Positions 7,744 through 14,449 of a stretch of DNA of 34,453 bases are shown here, in pieces; position 1 is the stretch's first letter, and the number at the start of each line of letters is the position of its first letter. Under the pieces are notes generated by a model, which saw only the letters and a program-made list of their open reading frames with translations, ran no database searches and was not told the origin of the DNA. Source of the DNA: Gammaproteobacteria bacterium (lineage in GTDB: Bacteria > Pseudomonadota > Gammaproteobacteria > Pseudomonadales > Pseudohongiellaceae); the NCBI GenBank assembly GCA_028825335.1, contig JAPKAI010000021.1, positions 1 through 34,453 on the forward strand, given 5' to 3'. A program made the position numbers and the translations under genes.

Positions 7744-8703
7744 TTACTCGCTTACGTTTAGTTTGTTGGTCCAAAATATGTCGATATTGCCAAGACTGTT
7801 GTCATCGCGCGTGGAGAACCAAGTAATTGTATTATCACCCGGCGGAAAGGCGGGGCACATATCGGCGCCTGCCGTATTCACCTGTGATCCAAGGTTTCTA
7901 GCTTCCGCCCAGGTATTTTCGCCTTGCGTCATCGCGCCGTAGATATCGGTGCCGCCATAGCCGCCAGGTCGAGACGAGGTGAAATACACCATGCCGTCCT
8001 TGTCTTGGGAGAAATGGAATTCTTCGGCTGCGGTGTTGATATTTGGCCCCTGATTAACGGGCTCCTGCCAACCACCATTGCCGTCTGGCTTCGAGCAATA
8101 GATGTCGGATCCACCGTAGCCGCCTTCACGCATTGACGCGAAGCAGAGTGTTTCGCCGTCTTGGAGAATAGCAGGGCAATGCTCGTTGCCAACGTTAGTG
8201 CTGACCGGAAAGCCTATCAACTCTGGCGTGCTCCACTGTCCATTGACCTTGCGAGTGATGAAAAGATCATTCGCATTATGGGGGCTAGTAGTGGCGAGAC
8301 GATCAGACTTGAAGTAGATGGTATTGCCGTCGGCAGTTATCCATGGCTCGCGATCATCGCCGGCGCGCAGGGGGTCGGCATCGGTTGCCGGTGGTGCATT
8401 GATCGGTATGCCCATATTAACTGGAGTATTCCAGCTTCCAGTCTCGGCATTGAAGGTGGCGATATAGAGGTCTTTTGGATCACCCGGAGCTACAGCCATA
8501 TCCTGTCTCGCGCTGCAGTAGACCATCGTACCGTCGGCGGCGAAGGAAAGTTCTCCCTCGGCCCACATGGTGTTGATAGGTGCGCCGAAGTTATGAACGG
8601 CGAGATCGACCCATTCAGGGTCTTGCGCAGAGCTATTGAGGGATACGCTTAGGCCAGCAATCACCAACAGGCTCTTTACCAGTGTTTGTAATCTATTTTT
8701 CAT
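7744..8703 (-). CDS. Secreted PD40/WD40-like beta-propeller protein
   Basis: This 319-residue exported protein (signal peptide to about residue 26, ending SSAQ) is built from TolB-like PD40 repeats. The repeats show as recurring blocks: LSFAADGTMVYCSAR, EPWITADGNTIYFKSDR, EHCPAILQDGETLCFASMR, FHFSQDKDGMVYFTSSR and DMCPAFPPGDNTITWFSTR. Each is followed by an aspartate-rich DIY/DLY turn. Such proteins bind glycans or cell-wall material or act as scaffolds; no catalytic motif is visible. It heads the operon with the small lipoprotein and the DUF1080 protein. Its promoter region (8704-8849) is unusually rich in inverted repeats. Confidence 0.88.
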   Translation of the reverse strand: MKNRLQTLVKSLLVIAGLSVSLNSSAQDPEWVDLAVHNFGAPINTMWAEGELSFAADGTMVYCSARQDMAVAPGDPKDLYIATFNAETGSWNTPVNMGIPINAPPATDADPLRAGDDREPWITADGNTIYFKSDRLATTSPHNANDLFITRKVNGQWSTPELIGFPVSTNVGNEHCPAILQDGETLCFASMREGGYGGSDIYCSKPDGNGGWQEPVNQGPNINTAAEEFHFSQDKDGMVYFTSSRPGGYGGTDIYGAMTQGENTWAEARNLGSQVNTAGADMCPAFPPGDNTITWFSTRDDNSLGNIDIFWTNKLNVSE

Positions 8704-8740
8704 GACTAGCTCCTGCTTCTAGACAACTGGGGTTAACCTA

Positions 8741-8849
8741 TCGAGTAAACTCGAAGGGCAGGCTGCCTTGGTATTTTTAGGCAGAATACCACAAAATCTG
8801 CCTTCGCAGCCGCCAGTTAGTTAGGCAGATTCATTACCTAAAAGGTAAT
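8741..8849. repeat. Cluster of four inverted repeats between divergent genes
   Basis: Four inverted repeats lie within 109 bp. They are TCGAGT/ACTCGA with a 2-base loop (8741-8754), GGCAG/CTGCC around one G (8757-8767), AGGCAGA/TCTGCCT with an 11-base spacer (8779-8803), and ATTACCT/AGGTAAT with loop AAA (8833-8849). The hexamer AGGCAG or its complement occurs four times (8763, 8779, 8798, 8823). The region sits between the PD40 operon start and the broken DUF2834 gene. It could be an operator array or the edge of a small mobile remnant; nothing proves either. Confidence 0.55.
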
Positions 8850-8915
8850 TGAATACAGGCCGCTATTTGGCGAGACTAGGCTCTACAATCGATAGAGACG
8901 TACTAGGAGAATATA

Positions 8916-9232
8916 ATAAACTTAAAGACCATTTATCTGATACTCGCCATCCTAGGTGCAGTCATACTGATAGCCTTCTTCGCGAATTTTGCGTCCGAGA
9001 CTGGTTTAGATCTGTTTCAGCACTGTTTGTGAATGGTGCGGTGGGCGGATTCACCGCAGACCTGTTGATTAGCTCGTTTGTGTTTTGGGTCGCTATGTTT
9101 TCTAATAGCGAGGACGGATCTAAACCTTGGGCATTCATCGTACTTAACCTTTGTATTGGTCTGTCATGTGCGCTTCCCGCCTATCTCTGGGCGTGGACTC
9201 GAGCTACTAGTGAAATAAGTGAGGCGAGATGA
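8916..9232 (+). pseudogene. DUF2834-type membrane protein, frameshifted and without a normal start codon
   Basis: Two reading frames carry the two halves of a small DUF2834-like membrane protein. Bases 8916 to about 9017 encode a first membrane helix (reads NLKTIYLILAILGAV, then ETGLDLF). The frame then meets TGA at 9036-9038. The rest continues in another frame as SALFVNGAVGGFTADLLISSF, followed by a second and third helix, to TGA 9230-9232. One missing T in the T-run at 9015-9017 would join the halves. The 5' half also lacks ATG, GTG or TTG: an AGGAG (8905-8909) is followed by ATA at 8916 after an upstream TAG. The stop overlaps the SRPBCC gene start. Either a recent pseudogene or a sequence error plus a rare start. 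Confidence 0.75.
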
Positions 9233-9624
9233 AGACTGTAACTATTGAAGAAGAACTGGCTTACCCCCTAGAAGAAGTCTGGGCGATATTCGCCGACGTG
9301 ACGCGTTCCGATTGGGTCCCAGCCGTAGACTCGATCACACAAGAGGATGGAGTTCGTTCATTCACGATGGAGGGCATCGGTGAGGTTCAGGAAAAAATTC
9401 TCACCTTGGATAATGAAAATCACTGCCTGCAGTATTCTGCGATCAAGACACCCACGCCGCTGGAGCATCATCTGGCTACGATAAAATTGTCTGCGAGCGA
9501 GAAGGGTTGTCATTTCTCCTGGCTAACGGAAATTGCACCCGATCAGTTTTCTCCTGCTATAGAACACGGCATGAGCGTTTCCTTCGAGGGATTGAAGGCT
9601 GTATTGGCAAACGGCTCTGCGTAG
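9229..9624 (+). CDS. SRPBCC family protein
   Basis: This 131-residue protein has the SRPBCC (START/Bet v1-like, polyketide cyclase 2) helix-grip pattern. It opens with VTIEEELAYPLEEVWAIFADV and a following W, continues with alternating strands, and closes with a long helix (IEHGMSVSFEGLKAVLA). Such proteins bind hydrophobic ligands in the cytoplasm; the ligand is not predictable here. The ATG overlaps the stop of the broken DUF2834 gene (ATGA), so it was probably coupled to that gene. Loss of the upstream frame could lower its translation. Confidence 0.85.
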   Translation: MKTVTIEEELAYPLEEVWAIFADVTRSDWVPAVDSITQEDGVRSFTMEGIGEVQEKILTLDNENHCLQYSAIKTPTPLEHHLATIKLSASEKGCHFSWLTEIAPDQFSPAIEHGMSVSFEGLKAVLANGSA

Positions 9625-9653
9625 CGCTTTGACACGTTAGCACCAAGAATCGA

Positions 9654-11510
9654 TTAGTTTCGAACGGATTCAATCCAGCTGTCTACTTCTGCTTCGAGCA
9701 CGGCCATCGGCAGTTGGCCCGAACCTATCACGGTGTCGTGAAAGTCTCTGATATCAAAGTCATCACCAAGCTTGGTCTCCGCCGTCGCCCGCACTTCTTG
9801 AATCTTCAGCATACCTATCTTGTAGGCGGTGGCCTGGCCAGGGTTGTTGAAATAGCGGCGAATCTCCGAACGTACCGAAGGCTCGGGTCGCGCCGAATTG
9901 TGCAGGGCATAATCCACGGCCTGTTCTTGAGTCCACTGCTCGGCATGGATGCCGGTATCGACGACTAGCCGTACAGCTCGCCAGATCTCACCGGAGAGTC
10001 GACCAAATTCGGCATAGGGATCGTTGTAGAACCCCATCTCTTTGCCTAAGTACTCCGCGTATAATCCCCAGCCCTCACTGAATGCGGTATAGCCCTTAGC
10101 AGTTCTGAATCGTGGGATATTCTCTAGCTCTTGTTGAATGGATATCTGCATATGATGGCCAGGCACGCCTTCATGATAGGCAAGGTTCTCTAGTCTGAAG
10201 ATAGAAGCGGCGCGCATATCGATAAGATGCACATAAAATGTACCTGGTCTGGAGCCATCCTTCGTGCCTCTTGCATAGTGTGCGGCACCACCGGCTGATT
10301 CGCGGAACGCCTCTACTCGTCTAACTTGTAAGCCAGCTTTAGGCAGGATGCCAAAGTAGTTAGGGAGTTGCTCGACCATGTCCGCTAGCAAATCATCGGC
10401 GAGGCTAAGGTAGTTGCTGCGACCTTCATCGGTAGAGGGAAAGTAGAACTGATCGTCTTCGCGCATGTACGTGAAGAAGTCTTGCAGTGCGCCTTCGAAA
10501 CCTACCTGCCGTTTTATCTGTTCCATCTGAGCTTGAATTCGCGCAACTTCAGAGATTCCAATCTCATGAATCTCATCTGCCGTGAGTGGCAGCGTGGTCA
10601 TGCTTGCAAGGCGAGAATTGTAGTAGGCCTCGCCGTTAGGAAGAGACCAGACACCTTTCGCTATATCGGATACATTCTCGAAATCGGCTTCTAGCCAATC
10701 CACGATTTCATCCAGAGCTGGCTTGAAGCGAGTCAATAGTGCGCCTCGTGATTCATCGCTAAACAAATCAGCCTGAGATTGATCAATCTCTCCTGATTCT
10801 AGCAAGCTCGCTATCTTCGCTGTGATGTCTGTCCACAGTGCGGAATCTTCCTGATCATCGAACGGCGCACCAGCAGTTACTCTTCGTGCCTCGCTGATCG
10901 CGCGTTGGTAGTCGAAGTGAGGTGGGCGAATGCCATCGGCGAGGGCCAGTTTAGCGCGATCCAAATATTGTAGAAGATAGCGCTGTGATTGGTTCAGCCT
11001 GGAGATGTAGTCGGTCATATCACTTGCATCGTCTACATCCTGATAGTTGATCAGGTTGTTCGCTAGTGTTGACTGTGGCCCATTACGACCGAAGATATAG
11101 CGATGGCGACGAAAAGGTTTGCTGCGCTGCGCATCGATCAGCGTGTATTCCCATAGATCCCAGGAGAGCTGTCCCTGTTTGTCTAACTGCCCACGGTCGA
11201 AACTGCTGCGCATTTCTGCGACGCTGGCACGGCGCCACTCTAACCGGGTATCCAGAGCGGCTTCGGAGACGTCGTCTAGCTCACCGTGCGCACTCTTGTC
11301 ACCCTGACGAGTCTTGAGAAGAGGAGAGAAATCTACTTCCTCGGCATATTCTTCATCCAGCCACTGAATAAAGCGCTGCGATTCTCTGGCAGTCACCTGT
11401 TCAACGGCGGCCAAACTATTTGCTTCGTTTTGCTGCGAGTTCGAGTTGCCGGCATTGTTGTCGCCGCAACTAACGAGGGCCGTTATCAATACAAATAGAA
11501 GAGCGCGCAT
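9654..11510 (-). CDS. DUF885 family lipoprotein, putative zinc peptidase
   Basis: This 618-residue protein belongs to the DUF885 family of exported, probably zinc-dependent carboxypeptidase-like proteins. Its N-terminus is a lipoprotein signal with lipobox LVSC (Cys15), followed by an Asn/Ser/Gln-rich linker. The family motif HEGVPGHH is at residues 446-453, and the downstream GYTAFSEGWGLYAEYLGKE block supplies the usual third ligand region. The C-terminus (FHDTVIGSGQLPMAVLEAEV) is also typical. Its length is normal and no lesion is visible. It fits with the other exported peptidases of the window (M28, S46) as a peptide-scavenging enzyme. The specificity is unknown. Confidence 0.93.
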   Translation of the reverse strand: MRALLFVLITALVSCGDNNAGNSNSQQNEANSLAAVEQVTARESQRFIQWLDEEYAEEVDFSPLLKTRQGDKSAHGELDDVSEAALDTRLEWRRASVAEMRSSFDRGQLDKQGQLSWDLWEYTLIDAQRSKPFRRHRYIFGRNGPQSTLANNLINYQDVDDASDMTDYISRLNQSQRYLLQYLDRAKLALADGIRPPHFDYQRAISEARRVTAGAPFDDQEDSALWTDITAKIASLLESGEIDQSQADLFSDESRGALLTRFKPALDEIVDWLEADFENVSDIAKGVWSLPNGEAYYNSRLASMTTLPLTADEIHEIGISEVARIQAQMEQIKRQVGFEGALQDFFTYMREDDQFYFPSTDEGRSNYLSLADDLLADMVEQLPNYFGILPKAGLQVRRVEAFRESAGGAAHYARGTKDGSRPGTFYVHLIDMRAASIFRLENLAYHEGVPGHHMQISIQQELENIPRFRTAKGYTAFSEGWGLYAEYLGKEMGFYNDPYAEFGRLSGEIWRAVRLVVDTGIHAEQWTQEQAVDYALHNSARPEPSVRSEIRRYFNNPGQATAYKIGMLKIQEVRATAETKLGDDFDIRDFHDTVIGSGQLPMAVLEAEVDSWIESVRN

Positions 11511-11523
11511 GATCCGTTCATCC

Positions 11524-11539
11524 TTAGTTAATTAGTTAA
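11524..11539. repeat. Tandem TTAGTTAA repeat upstream of the DUF885 gene
   Basis: Two perfect adjacent copies of TTAGTTAA lie 14-29 bases before the DUF885 start. The same octamer, in either orientation, also occurs just upstream of the M28 gene (23013-23020), the S4 gene (23713-23720) and the S46 gene (33354-33361). In the DUF885 leader it merges with an AAGGA ribosome-binding sequence. Confidence 0.6.
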
Positions 11540-11605
11540 AAGAATAAGAGTTGGGGCGGCTTAAGTCTATCGTTGGGTGTTCCGGAGCCGCTTTCTTCCT
11601 AGCGC

Positions 11606-12242
11606 CTAGTCATCGCTGACTAGCAAATATCCTTCGCCGCCGCGAATAACTCTGCCTGTCGTGGGAGAGGCAAAGTATGTCCCGGTGAGAGCATTAATCG
11701 AAACTCCGGAGATAGAATGTGACCCATCTCGACAAGGTCTGCCAAACCAGGTTCAAAGATGGGCGTAATGGAGCGCGCCATGACCGGGACTTGCTCCTCG
11801 CTTTCGTCCGCGGACCAGTATTCGAATTCTTCTTGGTCGATAAGGTAGCGCGCATTAGAAAAAGTTGGTAGCCACTGCTCGCCTACCTTCATTGTATTCC
11901 AGCCAACATGATCGACATGCAGGCGCGCACATACCACTATGTGGATTTCTTCTCTAGGAAATTTGTGTGCAGCATCTCGTTGCCGATCAGCTTGCGGCGC
12001 TTGTCGTTGCAAATACATGTATCCACGAGTATTTTTAGCTTCGGAGTTTCTATCAGCAGTGCCTGAACTAATAATTTAAGCGCGCCATTCTCATCGACAT
12101 AGTTCGGATACAACCAGAGTATTTTTGCTAAGGCTGTTGGAGTGGCTTCCCTCATGAAGGGGTATTTATCGTGATAGGGTTTTGGCGGTTGTGTTTCGAC
12201 AATTCAGCTAATCACTACTTCGCCAACCTTCCAGCTATCCAA
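11606..12242 (-). pseudogene. Decayed MBL-fold hydrolase (lactonase type)
   Basis: Three frames together spell an MBL-fold hydrolase of the group with the THLHVDHVGWNT motif. The N-terminus (WKVGEVVIS from 12233) is cut by TGA at 12204-12206, and the same frame goes on to ATPTALAKILWLYP and DTCICNDK. Near 11940 the frame shifts, with some residues lost, into IHIVVCARLHVDHVGWNT. Here the first metal His is replaced by Arg. It runs to LMLSPGHT and then leaves the family pattern, ending at TAG 11620-11622. A third frame continues GRVIRGGEGYLLVSDD to about 11606. The C-terminal quarter is missing. With a nonsense codon, two frameshifts, a lost ligand and truncation, this is a true pseudogene. It lies directly after the cytochrome c gene on the same strand. 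Confidence 0.88.
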
Positions 12243-12256
12243 TTTCGGTACTACTT

Positions 12257-12673
12257 TTATTCATCATAGGTTTTCCAATGTTCGGCTCGATACTTCAGCG
12301 GGTCGGCGAGAATATCCTGACGCGCGCTAGAGACTTCTTCTAACGAGTATTCTTCAAAGTTTGCTGGCAGAGTATCGCTATTGAATTCATGGAGAAGCCA
12401 ATTTATTACATCGGTAAGATCGGCATCGGAAATGGGAGCCTGTGATGCGCCTGGAATTCTAACTAAGTAGCTGCGCATTTCCGGCACCGAGATCATGCGG
12501 CCGAGCTCGTCTCGAAGCGAGGGTACATTGGGTGGTTTACCTGCACCGTCTACTGCATGGCAGCCAGTGCAATAGAGTAGGTAGTTGATGCGGGGACTTG
12601 CTGCAAGAACATTGCTGCTGAGGCTGAGCAGCGCAATTAACAGGACAGCCCTTCCGAGAGAGAATAGATTCAT
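12257..12673 (-). CDS. Periplasmic monohaem cytochrome c of the amine dehydrogenase operon
   Basis: This is a class I-like c-type cytochrome of 138 residues with a Sec signal (residues 1-25, NVLAA). It has one haem site CTGCH (Cys35, Cys38, His39). Likely distal ligands are Met60 or Met66 in the GRMISVPEMRSYL segment. It is the last gene of the mau-type operon, 18 bp after the light-chain gene. In classical methylamine clusters the copper protein amicyanin (mauC) holds this place and takes electrons from TTQ. Here the cytochrome is the obvious candidate acceptor, or the next carrier in the chain; this is an inference from position. Confidence 0.9.
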   Translation of the reverse strand: MNLFSLGRAVLLIALLSLSSNVLAASPRINYLLYCTGCHAVDGAGKPPNVPSLRDELGRMISVPEMRSYLVRIPGASQAPISDADLTDVINWLLHEFNSDTLPANFEEYSLEEVSSARQDILADPLKYRAEHWKTYDE

Positions 12674-12691
12674 TAACTGAAAATTCCGCCG

Positions 12692-13234
12692 CTAGTTCGT
12701 TTCGTCGGTGGTACCTAATACCAGAGAGACTGTGCAGTGATAGCTCGTATTCTCGGTGCCGAAACACCACAGCACGCTATTACTATTGCTGTTGAAGTAA
12801 ACAGGCTTATCGCCTTCTGTGTTGTGACAACCACAGCGCGAGCATACCGATTTTCCGCAGCAGTCGTTATAGGACATTAGGTAGTCCCTGCCGTCCACCG
12901 GATTACGGCAGGTGCCGACCCAGGTGATTGGTGAAGCCTCAGACCCTGGAGGGCAAGAGGTATAGGTACCTCCACAACAGGAGCAGAGCGTGCCGCTCAT
13001 AGCGCAGTAACGCCAGTATTCGCAGCTCTGTGGATCGCCAACCTCTTCAACCGAACTCTGTGCAAACGACCGTGCTACGGGTAGCAACGGGAATGCAGCA
13101 GCGCCTGCCAGCATCATTCCTAGCCTGGAGAGAAAACTTCTACGAGATATTCTCCGTGCCAATGCCAAACTCGATGATCTCGCTTGATCGTCAATCCAGT
13201 AGTAACCACGTTCTATGATTTTTTCTATATTCAT
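12692..13234 (-). CDS. mauA: TTQ amine dehydrogenase light (beta) chain, methylamine/aromatic amine dehydrogenase
   Basis: This is the catalytic small subunit of a quinoprotein amine dehydrogenase, which oxidises primary amines to aldehydes and ammonia in the periplasm. It has 180 residues with a long Tat leader (ISRRSFLSRLG at 29-39, cleavage near SFAQ at 59). The two tryptophans that form tryptophan tryptophylquinone are Trp105 (ITWVGTC) and Trp156 (LWCFG). The catalytic base is Asp124 (YNDCCG) and the active-site Thr is in HCT (168). The mature part has 14 Cys, against 12 in Paracoccus MauA. The extra pair (Cys87, Cys131) matches what I recall of Alcaligenes aromatic amine dehydrogenase, so aauA may be the better name. 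It overlaps mauD by four bases. Confidence 0.95.
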   Translation of the reverse strand: MNIEKIIERGYYWIDDQARSSSLALARRISRRSFLSRLGMMLAGAAAFPLLPVARSFAQSSVEEVGDPQSCEYWRYCAMSGTLCSCCGGTYTSCPPGSEASPITWVGTCRNPVDGRDYLMSYNDCCGKSVCSRCGCHNTEGDKPVYFNSNSNSVLWCFGTENTSYHCTVSLVLGTTDETN

Positions 13235-13875
13235 GATGTGTGTTCCATCGCTGAAGGCTCAGTATCTTCTTGCTCGTTCTGAATGCTGCCAATATATTCC
13301 TGTACGCTCACTACGCCCGAATCCATCGATTCGATTAGGCTTTCCATATGTTCTCTTGTGTTGACTAACCCTTTGCCCTTAAGTATTCCATCCGCATCTA
13401 TCAGTACAGCGAAAGGCAGCTTACTGACCTCAAAAGCTCGGCCCAATGCCTCAGACAATACATACGAATAATCGTCCAGGTCCAAGTCTTTCGCGTAGCG
13501 TTGGTGCTGTTCAAGCGCATCGCCATCGCTCGCGAATAGAAGCTGCATCCGGTGGCTCTCGGAATTTACCAGAGATTTTGCCGTAGGTACCAATGATTTG
13601 CACACTGGGCAAGTGGGTGAAATAAATAGAATGAAAGATGCTAGATTGCCAGTAGCAGCGCCGCCTATGGTCAGAGCTTGGTCGTGTATGCTTTTCAGAG
13701 ATATCTCTTGGGTAAGTTCGCCGACTTTCGGGCCATTTGTAGGCATCAGCGCTCCAGCAGGCGCAACGCGCTCGTGAAGAATTCCAACTTGACGAGAAAG
13801 CGCTAAGACGAGTAGCGACAACATGACAACTAAAACCCATAACACTATATTGGAGACTAACAAGGCTTCAAGCAT
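13231..13875 (-). CDS. mauD: Methylamine utilization protein MauD, thiol-disulfide protein
   Basis: This is MauD, needed for correct disulfide formation and stability of the light chain. Its 214 residues start with a membrane anchor (residues 4-27) and continue as a periplasmic thioredoxin-like domain with the active site CPVC (Cys89, Cys92) after ILFISPT. The cis-Pro region is KLPFAVLIDADG. The light chain has 14 cysteines, which makes a dedicated thiol enzyme in the same operon sensible. It overlaps mauE by eight bases at its start and mauA by four at its end, a tight translational unit. Confidence 0.93.
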   Translation of the reverse strand: MLEALLVSNIVLWVLVVMLSLLVLALSRQVGILHERVAPAGALMPTNGPKVGELTQEISLKSIHDQALTIGGAATGNLASFILFISPTCPVCKSLVPTAKSLVNSESHRMQLLFASDGDALEQHQRYAKDLDLDDYSYVLSEALGRAFEVSKLPFAVLIDADGILKGKGLVNTREHMESLIESMDSGVVSVQEYIGSIQNEQEDTEPSAMEHTS

Positions 13876-14446
13876 TACTTTTTCTCCAAGAGCTAATCGT
13901 GTTCCTGGTCATCAATATTTGATTAAAAGTTCCATATAACAATATTAATGCAATTACAGAAAAGAGCAGCCCAAAAAAATCTACAAGCTGCAGGCTACGA
14001 TCACTAGCAGGAATTGCGCATACAATCGCCATGACAACTAGTAATACATTTCGGCAAAACAGCCCCAATGAAATTTGCTGCGAGCCACTGTCTGTGTTTG
14101 GTGCGCTGCTGTTAGAGAAGCTACAGCCGCAATCGATGTAGTTTCTGCCGCGCTTAAGGTTTACACCTATAGCTAAGGCGTAACTTGCCAATAGACCAGC
14201 ACTAATAAGAGCGACAAGTTTGAATTCGATAGCGAATAGGCCAAAAGCTAACCATCCAATACCTAAGAGTAATTCGAGTGGGGGAATAATTTTCGTCACG
14301 AGAGCAGATAGACGTACTGGAATGATTTCATAAGCATCGAAGCTCGTTCGAAAATGTTCGCGGTTGCTAAGCTTATGTGCGGCAGCAATAAGAAATAGCA
14401 AAGCGAAACCGAGTGAAATAATACTTAGTAGAAGCGGATCGATCAC
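13868..14446 (-). CDS. mauE: Methylamine utilization protein MauE, membrane protein
   Basis: MauE is a small integral membrane protein (MauE/DoxX-like) that works with MauD in light-chain maturation. The 192 residues have about five membrane helices, an early AAAHKLSNREHFRTSFDAYEI loop of the family, and a conserved CGC motif (Cys106, Cys108, in IDCGCSF) that probably exchanges electrons with MauD. The gene starts three bases after mauB and overlaps mauD, so it lies within one transcription unit. Confidence 0.92.
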   Translation of the reverse strand: MIDPLLLSIISLGFALLFLIAAAHKLSNREHFRTSFDAYEIIPVRLSALVTKIIPPLELLLGIGWLAFGLFAIEFKLVALISAGLLASYALAIGVNLKRGRNYIDCGCSFSNSSAPNTDSGSQQISLGLFCRNVLLVVMAIVCAIPASDRSLQLVDFFGLLFSVIALILLYGTFNQILMTRNTISSWRKSNA

Positions 14447-14449
14447 GAT

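Noticed and set aside
8161..8652. Plus-strand open frame of 163 codons
   Set aside because: It lies fully antisense to the PD40 gene, whose repeats and signal peptide are clear; the plus-strand product resembles nothing and has no ribosome site.
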